Origin: Variovorax sp. YR752
GTDB lineage: Bacteria; Pseudomonadota; Gammaproteobacteria; Burkholderiales; Burkholderiaceae_C
Direction of reading: 5' to 3'
Assembly (NCBI GenBank): GCA_945860785.1
Contig: CAMATD010000006.1
Coordinates: 1 to 49,797 of the forward strand
Length of the DNA stretch: 49,797 bases
Part shown: piece by piece, positions 27,254-37,760 of the stretch
Layout: each line of letters begins with the position of its first letter
How positions within the stretch are numbered: position 1 is the stretch's first letter
Translations under genes and position numbers: made by a program
Notes under the pieces: generated by a model
Database searches by the model: none
What the model was told of the DNA's origin: nothing
Seen by the model: the letters and a program-made list of their open reading frames with translations, nothing else

Positions 27254-28421
27254 ATGCCCATCGATTTCAGCCGCTCCTGGAGCGACGAAGACCTCGAGCT
27301 CTACCGCGATAACGTGATCCGTTTCGTCGAAACCGAAGTGCTGCCGCACGACGAGGAGGCCCGCAAGCGCGGCCACGTGGGCCACGAGGTCTGGCGCAAG
27401 GCCGGCGCGCTCGGCCTGCTGTGCGCCGACATTCCCGAGGAATACGGCGGCGCCGGCGGCGACTTCCGCCATGAGGCCGTCGTCTACGAAGAGATGTCGC
27501 GCCGCGCGCTCTCCGGCATGGCGACATCCGTGCACGCCATCGTGGCGCACTACTTTCTCAACCACGGCACCGAGGAACAGAAGCGCCACTACCTGCCGCG
27601 CATGGCGCGCGGCGAGCTGGTCGGCGCCATCGCCATGACCGAGCCCGGCGCCGGCTCCGACCTGCAGGGCATACGCACCCGCGCCGAGAAGAAGGACGGC
27701 GGCTACGTCGTCAACGGCTCCAAGACTTTCATCACCAACGGCTACCTCGCCGGCGTGGTGCTGGTGGTGGTCAAGACCGACCCGGCGCAGGGCGCCAAGG
27801 GCACGTCGATCCTCATCGTCGAGACCGAGGGCTGCAAGGGTTTTCGCGTCGGGCGCGTGCTCGACAAGATCGGCATGAAGGCGCAGGACACCTCCGAGCT
27901 TTTCTTCGACGACGTGCGCGTGCCGGCCGACGCGCTGCTGGGCGGCCGACGCGCTGCTGGGCGGCCAGGAAGGGCAGGGCTTCTTCCAGCTCATGAGCGA
28001 CCTGCCGTACGAGCGCACCATCATCGGCATGAGCGCGCTCGCAACGATGGAAGGCGCCTACCAGGCCACGCTCGACTACGTGCGCGACCGCAAGGCCTTC
28101 GGCAAGCCGATTGCCGAGTTCCAGAACACCAAGTTCAAGCTCGCCGAGATCGCCACGCAGATCAAGGTGGGCCGCGCCTTCATCGACCGCTGCGTCGAAG
28201 ACCTGGTGGCCGGCAAGCTCGACACCGCCACCGCCTCCATGGCCAAGCTCTGGGGCTCCGAGACGCAGGGCCGCGTGGTGGACGAATGCCTGCAGCTCTT
28301 CGGCGGCTACGGCTTCATGAGCGAATACATGGTCGCGCGCATGTACGCCGACAGCCGGGTGCAGCGCATCTACGGCGGCACCAACGAGATCATGAAAGAA
28401 GTGATTTCGAGGGCGCTGTGA
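27254..28421 (+). pseudogene. Acyl-CoA dehydrogenase broken by a 19-bp tandem duplication
   Basis: This is a standard acyl-CoA dehydrogenase (about 382 residues if intact) with an N-terminal helical domain, the FAD block AMTEPGAGSDLQGI, INGYL, and DVRVPADALLGG, followed by a C-terminal domain in another frame (YVRDRKAFGKPI, FQNTKFKLAEI, QLFGGYGFMSEYMVARMYADSRV, IYGGTNEIMKEVI). Between the two the unit GCCGACGCGCTGCTGGGCG occurs twice in direct succession. Removing one copy restores ADALLGGQEGQG and the frame. As given, the reading frame leaves the catalytic C-terminal domain. It is the fourth gene of the cluster, with the ATG at 27254. Confidence 0.9.
27926..27963 (+). repeat. 19-bp perfect tandem duplication inside a coding region
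   Basis: The unit GCCGACGCGCTGCTGGGCG fills 27926-27944 and again 27945-27963, followed by another GCC. It adds 19 bases, one more than a multiple of three, and causes the frameshift of the surrounding dehydrogenase gene. Confidence 0.97.
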
Positions 28422-28431
28422 ACGCCCTGGC

Positions 28432-28809
28432 CTAGGACAGCCGGCGGATTTCAGCCCGCGCAATTTCGCGATGGTGGTACGAGGGCGAGATGCCGATGAA
28501 CCGGGTGTACCGCTCCACCGCGGCCACCGTGTTGCCCATGTCCTCCAGCTCCAGCGCTTCGAGCATGAACTGGGTGAAGAGCTTGTTGGCGTCGGCTTCC
28601 CGGTCCGAAGCCGCCAGCGACTTGGGCCGAAGCTCGGGCTGCAGCGCGAAGATCGTTCGCTGCACCTCCATCACCTCGATCAGCGCGCGGCCGATTCTTT
28701 CGATGTTCTCGGTGACGGGCTCCAGGTCTGCGCTGCGCACTTCCGTCGCGGCCTGGTCCAGCAGGTGCGAAGCCACCCGCAGCAGCTGATGAAGGGGCTT
28801 GAGGGTCAT
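28432..28809 (-). CDS. Helical protein coupled to the AP2-like gene, unknown
   Basis: This 125-residue, mostly helical protein starts MTLKPLHQLLRVASHLLDQ. It is rich in Leu, Glu and Arg with heptad-like spacing between about 5 and 60, and its middle region is ASDREADANKLFTQFMLEALELEDMGNTVAAVERYTRF, which recalls a TPR-like helical pair. I do not recognise a family. The start codon overlaps the stop of the AP2-like gene by 4 nt, so the two are made together and may interact. It is convergent with the dehydrogenase, with 10 bp between the stops. Confidence 0.7.
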   Translation of the reverse strand: MTLKPLHQLLRVASHLLDQAATEVRSADLEPVTENIERIGRALIEVMEVQRTIFALQPELRPKSLAASDREADANKLFTQFMLEALELEDMGNTVAAVERYTRFIGISPSYHHREIARAEIRRLS

Positions 28810-29615
28810 GGCCGGGCCGTCAGGCCGCCGGCCTCGTGCTGGTAGGAAAAGTCGGGGGGCGCTTCGTCCGTATGCACCGACTTCAGCGCCAACTTCTGTG
28901 TCAGCTGGCGCCCCCGCTCGGCGATGGCCAGGCTCTTCGCCATGTCGTAGCCATGTTCCTTCACCGAGAAAACCTTGCACACGCTGCCCTTGCCCGCGGT
29001 GAACGTGGTCGCCCGCCAGTAGCCGGGGTGGCCCGCGTTGGGCATCTTGAACTGGACCCCGCTGACGCCGCTGGAGTTGGTGCTGCGGGTGATTTCCGAC
29101 TTCGAGCGCTTGGACGAACGCGGCCCCTGCGGCTGCACCGTCATGCCCTGGCGGATCGCCTCCTCGGCGGGATGCAGCCGCGCCAAGCCCGCCATGCGGC
29201 TCAGCTGCTTCGCGCGCTCCTCGATGGCCAGCGCCTGCGCGGCGTTGCCTACGGTATCGACCGGAAAGTCGGTGCGGAGTATTTCGTCCTCGCCGATGTA
29301 GGTCTTGGCAACCCACGCCCGCACCCGGCCGCCGGACGCGACTTGGCAAAAGACGCCCGAAACGCCGGTGGTGTTGTTGGCCCGGAGTTTTTCCGCCCGC
29401 GTACGCCGCGCCACCGGCGGCACGCTGCGGACGACGGCGTCGCGCCAGTCCTGCGCCTGGAGCAGGGCCTGCGCCTCGCTGCCATAGCTGGCCTTGCCGA
29501 ACTGCTTGTAATAACGGGTGCCGTAGCGCACGAGCGAGACTTCAAAGCCCCAGGGACGGGGCGAAATGCCATACATGGCGGCCGGATTGGGGATACCTCT
29601 GGGCATTCTCGACAT
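28806..29615 (-). CDS. Protein with three AP2-like DNA-binding modules
   Basis: This 269-residue basic protein is built from three related modules, at about 15-62, 80-140 and 180-240. Each has a short beta-strand part (the pattern SGVSGVQFK, YWRATTF, VFSVKEHGYDMA) and a helix (AKSLAIAERGRQL and AAQALAIEERAKQL), the pattern of AP2/ERF domains as found in plants and in some bacterial and phage HNH proteins. Modules 2 and 3 are the clearest; module 1 is divergent. Basic linkers (KRSKSEITRS) separate them. No nuclease or HNH motif is present. It may be a DNA-binding regulator or architectural protein. It is coupled to the 125-residue protein gene by a 4-nt overlap. The AP2 assignment is by pattern only. 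Confidence 0.65.
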   Translation of the reverse strand: MSRMPRGIPNPAAMYGISPRPWGFEVSLVRYGTRYYKQFGKASYGSEAQALLQAQDWRDAVVRSVPPVARRTRAEKLRANNTTGVSGVFCQVASGGRVRAWVAKTYIGEDEILRTDFPVDTVGNAAQALAIEERAKQLSRMAGLARLHPAEEAIRQGMTVQPQGPRSSKRSKSEITRSTNSSGVSGVQFKMPNAGHPGYWRATTFTAGKGSVCKVFSVKEHGYDMAKSLAIAERGRQLTQKLALKSVHTDEAPPDFSYQHEAGGLTARP

Positions 29616-29757
29616 GAGCCTGTGCTGTTCTGACAGGAATGCTAGGGATTACGAGAGGGCGGCGGTATCACCGATATCCGTAGTAGTGAGGGCGAGCGGT
29701 GCGCCCGCCAGCGCGGAATTCCTTTCAAGTTCGATAGCAAAGGAACATCATCAATCC

Positions 29758-30682
29758 ATGATCCGCATCAAAAACCTCTTCGCCCTGCTCGCCGCAGGCT
29801 TCGTGGCCGCGGCGGCGCACGCGCAAGTCCCGGCGTTCCCGGCGGGCTTCAAGACGCAGAACATCAGCGTCAACGGCGCCACGCTCCATGTGCGCGTCGG
29901 CGGCACGGGCCCCGCCGTGACGCTGCTGCACGGCTATGGCGAAACCGGCGACATGTGGGCGCCCATGGCGGTCGACCTGGCGCGCGACCACACGGTGATC
30001 GTGCCCGACCTGCGCGGCATGGGCCTGTCGGACCACCCGGCCGGCGGCTACGACAAGAAGAACCAGGGCAAGGACATCGCGCTGCTGCTCGACACGCTGA
30101 AGATCGCCCGCACCGACCTCGTGACGCACGACATCGGCAACATGGTCGGCTACGCCTTTGCGGCGCAATACCGCGACCGCGTGACGCGCTTCGTGCTCAT
30201 CGACGCGCCCCTGCCGGGCATCGGGCCGTGGGAAGAGATCCTGAAGACGCCCCTGCTGTGGCACTTCCGCTTCGGCGGGCCGGACATGGAACGGCTGGTG
30301 GCCGGGCGTGAGCGCATTTACCTCGACCGGTTCTGGAACGAGTTCTCGGCGAACCCGGCGCGTTTTTCGGAAGGCGCCCGCAAGCACTACGCCAAGCTTT
30401 ACGCCCGTCCCGGTGCGATGCACTCAGGCTTCGCGCAGTTCGCCGCCTTCGATCAGGACGTGATCGACAACCACGCCTTCCTGGCGCAAGGCAAGCATCG
30501 CGATGCCGGTGCTGGCGGTGGGTGGGGAGAAATCGTTCGGGCCGATGATGGCGACGGTGATGCGGGCCACCGCGAGCGATGTGACGGAAGGGGCGATTCC
30601 GGATTCGGGGCATTGGATCATGGAGGAGAACCCTGCGGCGACGGTGAAGGCGGTGAGGGGATTTCTTGACGGGGCGAAGTAG
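29758..30682 (+). pseudogene. Exported alpha/beta-hydrolase (epoxide hydrolase-like), frameshifted near the C-terminus
   Basis: The protein starts with a signal peptide (MIRIKNLFALLAAGFVAAAAHA) and continues with an alpha/beta-hydrolase fold: oxyanion block HGYGETGDMW, VPDLRGMGLSDHP, and a nucleophile elbow THDIGNMVG. The nucleophile is an aspartate, as in epoxide hydrolases and haloalkane dehalogenases. After AFLAQGK (about residue 246) an extra C at about 30496 shifts the frame. Without it the frame reads IAMPVLAVGGEKSFGP and reaches the catalytic histidine in PDSGHW and a TAG at 30680-30682, giving 307 residues. As given, the catalytic His is lost. A monocistronic gene in a 142-bp upstream spacing. 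Confidence 0.85.
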
Positions 30683-30720
30683 CCGCTTGGCATCGGCATG
30701 CACAACCAACAAGGGCGAAC

Positions 30721-31158
30721 ATGGGCGAAATCCCGACACTGATCGGCATCCACAAAGACCAGACCGTACTGATCTACACGCTCTGGAGCGTTTTCCAGGG
30801 GCTCTCGCTGGCCATCATCGGCTACGTCTTCAGCCAGGAATACGTTCGCAAGAATCCGGTGCTGCTTGCTTGCCTGAGTATTTGCATACTTGCCTTTGCG
30901 TACGGAAATCACGCTGCAATCGTGCGCGCGCAGGAACTCGTGGTGGCGGCCACCCTTCAGTTGAAGGCGTCTGCGGCGACTCATCCAGAACTGAGCGGGG
31001 TGCTCGGTGCGTTCCGTGCGCCCGATTCAACCGACCTGGAGCGGTCTCACTACCTTTTCGCGGCGTGTGCGGCCATCGGCGTATGGGTCCCCTTCCTGGC
31101 GGCTTTGATTTCGGAGCGCTTCGGCTGGGGTGGATCGACTGCCGCGAAGAAGCCGTAA
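30721..31158 (+). CDS. Small inner-membrane protein, unknown
   Basis: This 145-residue protein has three predicted membrane segments (about 17-38, 46-62 and 111-131), a short N-terminus with IGIHKDQT and a polar loop at 65-108 between the second and third segments. No catalytic motif or cysteine pair is seen and I do not recognise the family. Its stop codon is immediately followed by the likely stop of the LuxR-type regulator on the other strand, so the two genes are convergent with no space between them. A GGGCGAAC upstream gives only weak ribosome binding. Confidence 0.65.
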   Translation: MGEIPTLIGIHKDQTVLIYTLWSVFQGLSLAIIGYVFSQEYVRKNPVLLACLSICILAFAYGNHAAIVRAQELVVAATLQLKASAATHPELSGVLGAFRAPDSTDLERSHYLFAACAAIGVWVPFLAALISERFGWGGSTAAKKP

Positions 31159-33871
31159 CTACCGGATCACCCCCCACCTTCCGCGCAATCGCCACAGCCT
31201 GCGTCCGACTCTTCGCATCCAGCTTCATGTTGATGTTCCGCCGGTGCGTGCGCACCGTGCTGTCGGACACGAACAGCTTCTCCGCCATCGCATTGTTCGA
31301 ATACCCCTCGGCCAGCAGCTGCAGCACGCGAATCTCCTTGCGCGTGAGCGGCTCCTTGATCGCATCGCCGGTCGGTGCAGTCTCCGCATCGACCGGCGCC
31401 ATCGGCCCCATCGCCTGCAGCAGCCGCTGCAGGTAGTCCGCCAGGATCGGATCGCCGCGCGTCGAGGGCGATGCCGCTGCGGCTTCCTGCATTGCTGCGT
31501 TCGCATACCGCTGCACCAGCGCGCCCACGGCCGGCCCTTCATCGAGGATCAGCCGCATGAAGCCTTCCTGGCTCGCGGTCTGCAGCACGGCGCCGATCTC
31601 CTGCGATGGCAGCGGCCATGTCGCCGGCGCGTTGCAGCGCCATTGCGCGCAGCACGCGCAGCACGCGCAGCTTGAGGGCGCGGCGGTTGCGGTTGGATGC
31701 GACGGCGGCGTGGATCTCTGCGTCGAGCACGGCCAGCGCGGCGCGTGCATCGCCGAACACGATCTCCCATCGCGCCCTGGCCAGCGCCAGGTAGTCGAGG
31801 TCGTGCGCGGGCAGTCTCTGGCGCCGCTCGCGTTCCCACAGCTCGGGGTCATCGGCGCGCAGCAGTTCGTCGCGCGACGCCGGGCCGTTGCCCTGTAGCA
31901 GCAGCATGCGCGAGCGCTCCAGCTTTGCGCCGGCCACCACGCGCGGCAGTTGCCGGTGATGCCCGAGGTATTCGAGCTCGGTCAACGCCTGGACGGCCGC
32001 ATCGATGTCGCCCGCATGGAACGCAATCCGCGAGCGCATCACGTGGCTCAGGATCATGTGGTCGGGCAGGCCCACGTCGCGCGCGAGCAGCAGGTACACG
32101 TTCAGCAGGTGGTCGGCCTGCAGCAGCTGGTTCGACTCGTACACCACGCCGGCATAGAGCACCCCGGCCCACGCGTTGCCGTGGCTGTGGTTGTAAGACA
32201 CGGCATGCGTGGTGTCGACGGCCATGCGCAGCCGCGCGGTGGCCTGGCGCAGGCGGCCTTCGTGCAGGTCGAACAGGCCGGCGAGCGACTCGGTGTACAT
32301 GCGGTTGAAGGTGCTGTGCCCTGCTCGCGGCGCGCGGCGTCGAGCAGGCGCTGCGCCTCGCGCTGGTCGCCGCGCACGGCCAGGATGTGGGCCATGGCGT
32401 TGAGCAGCACGCTGTCGGCAAAGGCCAGGCCGGTGGGCATGCGCGCGAGGCTGGTGCGGCCGACCTCATAGGCTTCGTCGTGCCGATCCTGCATGGCCAG
32501 CAGCAGGGGCACGAGGGTGTGCGCACTGGCACGCACTTCGGGGATCTCGCTGTCGATGCAGCCCGATTGTTCGAGCATCTGCATCGCCTCCCACGGGCCG
32601 TGCGTGAAGCAGGTGGCCCACAGCGCGATGGGTTGCAGGAACGGGTGCGCGCGCAGCTGATGTTCGGGAATGGCCGAGAACCAGCGCGCGAGCATGCGCA
32701 TGCGGCCCTGTTCGAGGAACTGCGCCGCGTAGCTGTCGAGCAAGGTCAGCGCGTGGGGGTGGTCGCCGCCTTCGATCGCGTGGTCGATGGCGGGTACGGG
32801 GCGGTCTTGCGATTCGTACCAACCCGAGGCCGCGAGGTGCAGGCGCTCGATCTCGCCGGGCAGCTCGCGCGCCAGCTGCGCACGCAGGAAGTCGGCGAAC
32901 AGGCTGTGGTAGCGCCACGCGCGGCCGTCGCCGCTCACGGGCGTGAGAAAGAGATTGGCCGTGGCCAGCTGCTCGAGGATGGTCGCGCAGTCGATGCGCG
33001 GGTTCAGCGCCTGGCACACCGAGGCATCGAGCTGGCGCAGGATGCTGGTGCGCAGCAGGAAGTCGCGTATCTCTTTCGGCTGGTGCGCGAGCACGTCTTC
33101 GGCCAGGTACTCGGCCACGGCGCGGTCGGAGCCCGAGAAGCGTTCGACAAAGCCGGTCTCGATGCCGTGCCGCTCCAGCGCCATCGACGCGAGCCAGATG
33201 GCGGCCACCCAGCCTTCGGTCTTGCGGTGCAGCTGCGAGAGCAGCTCGGCCGGTAGCGTCGCAGTGGCCTGCTGGGCCTGGGGTGCATGGGCTTGCCGCA
33301 GGCCGAAGAAGACGCTGGTTTCTTCCAGCGTGAAGCGCAGGCGGTCGGTGTCGATCTCCACCAGCTGGCCGCGTGCGCGCAGCCGACCCAGGCTCAGGTC
33401 GGGCAGGCTGCGCGAGCCGATCACCAGTTGCCCGCGGCGCGGCAGCTGCTCGATGATCTCGCGCACCAGGCCCAGCACGGCGGGTTCCTGCACCACCTCG
33501 AAGTCGTCGAGGAAGAGGGTGAAGGGCGAATCGTGCGCGGCTAGTGCGGCCACGGCGTCGAAGGGGGCGTTGGTGTGCAGCTCTTCCACGCCCAGGCGCA
33601 GCACGGCTTCGGTCAGGCAGTTCAGAAAGCGCGAGACATCGTTGTCGGCGCGGTCGAGCGTGAGCCAAGCGGTGGCGGTGCCCTGCGCATCCATGTGCCC
33701 GCGGATCTGCGCCATGGTGGTGGTCTTGCCGAAGCCGGCCGGGGCGCGCACGAGCACCAGCTTCACCGTGGCCGCGGCAATCTCTTCGCGGATGGCGGTG
33801 CGCAGCACCTGCGTGGCGGCGAAGGTCGGCGGGTTGAGCTTGGTTTCGAGAATCCTGGGGGAGGAAGGCAT
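31159..33871 (-). pseudogene. MalT-like LuxR-family regulator with three frameshifts
   Basis: This large ATP-dependent activator of the LAL/MalT group would be about 903 residues. The N-terminal ATPase has Walker A RAPAGFGKT at 43-51 and FLDDFE as Walker B; a long helical-repeat region fills the middle; and the C-terminal LuxR helix-turn-helix is LTRKEIRVLQLLAEGYSNNAMAEKL with VRTHRRNINMKL. The frame is broken three times: one C missing at about 32319-32321, one base extra at about 31600-31603, and one extra C in a six-C run at 31170-31175. With all repaired the protein ends VGVIR at a TAG at 31159-31161. The start at 33871 is chosen from homologue N-termini. It is divergent from the HSD10-like gene, which it probably controls. 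Confidence 0.87.
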
Positions 33872-33979
33872 CGCGAGCGGGGAGTGGGCGCCTTGAAATT
33901 CCGTCGCTTCCGACGATTCCGGCAACCGATTCTGCTTCCTAAACTGGCCCTTGGACAATCAATCCCGGGACAACCCAAG

Positions 33980-34761
<782 letters not shown>

Positions 34762-34793
34762 GACAATCCCTCGAAAACCAACTGGAGACCCGA

Positions 34794-35972
34794 ATGCCCG
34801 AAGCCTATATCGTCGCCGCCGCTCGCACCGCCGGCGGCCGCCGCAACGGACGCCTGTCCGGCTGGCACCCCGCTGACCTTGCCGCGCAGGTGCTCAACGC
34901 CCTGATCGAACGCACCGACATCGACCCGGCACTGGTCGAAGACGTCATCATGGGCTGTGTCGGCCAGGTCGGCGAGCAGGCCTCGAACATCGCGCGCAAC
35001 GCGGTGCTGGCCTCGCGCCTGCCGGAGTCGGTGCCGGCCACCTCGGTCGACCGCCAGTGCGGCTCGTCGCAGCAGGCGCTGCACTTCGCGGCGCAGGCCG
35101 TGATGTCGGGCAGCATGGACATCGCGATCGCCGCCGGCGTCGAGAGCATGACGCGCGTGCCCATGGGCACGCCGAGCACGCTGGCGCTGAAGAACGGCCT
35201 GGGCTTCTACGTGAGCCCGCAGATGCAGAAGCGCTACCCCGACATCCAGTTCAGCCAGTTCACCGGTGCCGAGATGATCGCGAAGAATTACGGCATCGAG
35301 AAAAGCGAGCTCGATGTCTATGCCTTGCGCAGTCATCACAACGCCATCGCGGCCACCAGGGCCGGCCTGTTCGACAAGGAGATCGTGCCCGTGGTCGCGC
35401 GCATGAACGACGGCACCGAGCCCGGCGACATGCACACCGCCGACGAAGGCATCCGCTACGACGCCACGCTGGAAAGCATTGCGGGCGTGAAGCTCATCGC
35501 CGAAGGCGGCCGCTGCACCGCGGCCACCGTCAGCCAGATCTGCGACGGCGCGAGCGGCGTGATGGTGGTCAACGAACGGGGGCTCAAGGCGCTGGGGGTG
35601 AAGCCGCTGGCGTGCATTCACCACATGAGCGTGATGGGGCACGACCCGGTGATCATGCTCGAGGCCCCGCTGCCCGCCACGCAGCGCGCGCTTCAGCGCG
35701 CGGGCATGAAGATCGACGACATCGACCTGTACGAAGTCAACGAAGCCTTCGCGCCGGTGCCGTTGGCCTGGCTGCAAGCGCTGGGCGCGGACCCGGACCG
35801 CCTGAACGTGAACGGCGGCGCGATCGCGCTGGGCCACCCGTTGGGCGCCTCGGGCACCAAGTTGATGACCACGCTGATCCACGCGCTGGGCCAGCGCAAC
35901 AAGCGCTATGGCCTGCAGACGATGTGCGAGGGCGGGGGCATGGCGAACGTGACGATCATCGAGCGGCTCTAG
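34794..35972 (+). CDS. Acetyl-CoA C-acyltransferase (thiolase)
   Basis: This thiolase cleaves 3-ketoacyl-CoA with CoA in the last step of beta-oxidation. It has 392 residues with all active-site elements: nucleophile Cys89 in VDRQCGSSQQ, His348 in GHPLGASG, and base Cys378 in TMCEGGG. The VNEAFA motif is present at about 315-320. It follows the HSD10-like gene by 32 bp on the same strand, so both were probably one operon, with a GGAG ribosome-binding site before the ATG. The 3' end overlaps the convergent AraC gene by 17 bp. Chain-length preference cannot be read. Confidence 0.93.
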   Translation: MPEAYIVAAARTAGGRRNGRLSGWHPADLAAQVLNALIERTDIDPALVEDVIMGCVGQVGEQASNIARNAVLASRLPESVPATSVDRQCGSSQQALHFAAQAVMSGSMDIAIAAGVESMTRVPMGTPSTLALKNGLGFYVSPQMQKRYPDIQFSQFTGAEMIAKNYGIEKSELDVYALRSHHNAIAATRAGLFDKEIVPVVARMNDGTEPGDMHTADEGIRYDATLESIAGVKLIAEGGRCTAATVSQICDGASGVMVVNERGLKALGVKPLACIHHMSVMGHDPVIMLEAPLPATQRALQRAGMKIDDIDLYEVNEAFAPVPLAWLQALGADPDRLNVNGGAIALGHPLGASGTKLMTTLIHALGQRNKRYGLQTMCEGGGMANVTIIERL

Positions 35973-36861
35973 CGCCGGGCGCTCGCGCGTTGTCGAGAAT
36001 CCGGGCCGCGTCCTGCGTCGGCGGCAGGCCGAACGCGCGAGCGTATTCGCGGCTGAACTGGGTCGGGCTCTGATAGCCCACGTCGAACGCGGCGCTGGTC
36101 ACGTTCTTGCCGCCCGCGGTGAGCAGCATGCGCGCCTGGAGCAGGCGGATGCGCTTCTGGAACTGCAGCGGGCTCAGCGCGGTCACCGTCTTGAAATGGC
36201 GGTGGAAAGCGGACTGGCTCATCGCCGCTTTCTCGGCGAGCGTGTCGATGCGCAGCGGCTTGGCGAAGTCGCGCCGGATCCATTGGATGGCGAGGCCGAT
36301 GCGCGCCAGAGCGGTGTCGGGGTTCGCGATGTCGCGCAGCATCCAGCCATGCGGCCCCTGCAGCACCCGGTAGAGAATCTCGCGCTCGTAGGCCGGTGCC
36401 AGTGCGGGGATGTCGTCTGGGTGCGCCATGAGCCGCAGCATGCGGACCCAGGCGTCCATCAACTCGTTCGAGACGGCCGCCACGGAGAAGCCGGGCTGCT
36501 GCTCCCCGGCGCCGGCAGGTTTGGGCAAGTCGATCAGCAGCGCTGAAACCACGGCCGGGTCGAGCGTCAGGCTGACGGCCAGGTAGGGCTCGCCGGCGGC
36601 CGACGGCCGCACCGTGCCGACCGCGGGCAGGTCGATGGACATGACGAAGTAGGTCGCGGGGTCGTAGTGCAGCGTGCGGTCTCCCACCGTCATCGACTTG
36701 CTGCCCTGCAGGATGAGATTGACCATCGGGTCGTAGACCGCGGCCAGCTCGTGTTCGGGGATCGCGCCCTTGACCATAGCCACGCGCGGAATCCCGGTCT
36801 CCGTCCGCCGGTTGGCGGCGCCCGACGCGAGCGCTCTGAGTTCGTTCAGCTGATCTTTCAT
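35956..36861 (-). CDS. AraC-family transcriptional regulator
   Basis: This regulator of 301 residues has an N-terminal AraC_N-type cupin domain (about 15-170, with YDPMVNLILQGSK and MSIDLPAVG) and a C-terminal double helix-turn-helix (about 190-290: DTLAEKAAMSQSAFHRHFK and VTSAAFDVGYQSPTQFSREYARAFG). The ATG at 36861 is preferred because the protein then begins MKDQLNELRALA, the usual start of this subfamily; 36903 would add 14 residues without homology. It is divergent from an SDR-VOC pair, starts 138 bp apart, so it is a likely activator of that pair. Confidence 0.88.
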   Translation of the reverse strand: MKDQLNELRALASGAANRRTETGIPRVAMVKGAIPEHELAAVYDPMVNLILQGSKSMTVGDRTLHYDPATYFVMSIDLPAVGTVRPSAAGEPYLAVSLTLDPAVVSALLIDLPKPAGAGEQQPGFSVAAVSNELMDAWVRMLRLMAHPDDIPALAPAYEREILYRVLQGPHGWMLRDIANPDTALARIGLAIQWIRRDFAKPLRIDTLAEKAAMSQSAFHRHFKTVTALSPLQFQKRIRLLQARMLLTAGGKNVTSAAFDVGYQSPTQFSREYARAFGLPPTQDAARILDNARAPGARAAR

Positions 36862-36999
36862 TGCCGTGCATCTAACCGCAGCACGATACATTTCACAAGC
36901 CATCGAGCAGGATCAGGCAGGCATGAGGCAAGAACAGGCATGCCTGCGCCGGGCGTGCCCGGTATCGTCAATGCACACCTCCACACACGAAAGAAAGAC

Positions 37000-37743
37000 A
37001 TGAGCGTCATCGTCATCACCGGCGGCAGCCGGGGCATCGGGGCTGCGACAGCGGTCGAATGCGCCCAACGCGGGATGGGCGTCATCCTCACCTACAACAG
37101 CAATCCGGCGGCGGCCGATGCTGTGGTCCGGCGCATCGAGGCCGCGGGCGGCGAGGCAGTGGCGCTCGCGCTCGACGTGGCCGATGCCGAAAGCTTCGGC
37201 GCGTTCCATGACACGGTGCAGCGCACGCTGGAAGCGACGTGGGGCGTCGCGGCATTGAGCGGACTGGTCAACAACGCGGGCTACGGGCTCTACAACCCGA
37301 TCGAGACAGTCACGCACGCGGAGTTCGACGGCCTCATGAACGTTCACCTGAAGGGGCCGTTCTTCCTGACGCAGGCGCTCTTGCCGCTGCTGGCGCAGGG
37401 CGCGAGCATCGTGAACCTCACGAGCGCGACGACACGCGTGGCCACCGCGGGCGTCGCGCCTTACGCGGCGTTCAAGGGCGGGCTGGAGGTGCTGACGCGC
37501 TATATGGCCAAGGAGTTCGGCGAGCGGCGCATCCGCGCCAACGCTGTGTCCCCCGGCGCGATACGCACCGAGCTGGGCGGCGGTCTGACCAGCGACTTCG
37601 AAACCCTGCTCGCATCGCAGACCGCGCTCGGCCGCGTCGGCGAACCGGAGGAGGTCGACCGGGTCATCGCGCACCTGCTGTCCCATGAGAGCGGCTGGAT
37701 CAACGCGCAGTCGATCGAAGTCACCGGCGGCTACGTCATCTGA
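37000..37743 (+). CDS. Short-chain dehydrogenase/reductase
   Basis: This 247-residue NAD(P)-dependent oxidoreductase of the classical SDR type has TGGSRGIG at 7-14, NNAG at 91-94, and the catalytic Tyr155-x3-Lys159 in PYAAFK, with the C-terminal PGAIRTEL. The ATG at 37000 follows a purine-rich AAGAAAG; the longer frame from 36667 runs into the AraC gene. It is the first gene of a probable two-gene unit with the VOC-family gene 17 bp downstream. The divergent AraC regulator probably controls it. Glucose-dehydrogenase-like SDRs of this kind often reduce reactive carbonyls, but the substrate is unknown. Confidence 0.88.
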   Translation: MSVIVITGGSRGIGAATAVECAQRGMGVILTYNSNPAAADAVVRRIEAAGGEAVALALDVADAESFGAFHDTVQRTLEATWGVAALSGLVNNAGYGLYNPIETVTHAEFDGLMNVHLKGPFFLTQALLPLLAQGASIVNLTSATTRVATAGVAPYAAFKGGLEVLTRYMAKEFGERRIRANAVSPGAIRTELGGGLTSDFETLLASQTALGRVGEPEEVDRVIAHLLSHESGWINAQSIEVTGGYVI

Positions 37744-37760
37744 ATCGAAGGAATGCAACC

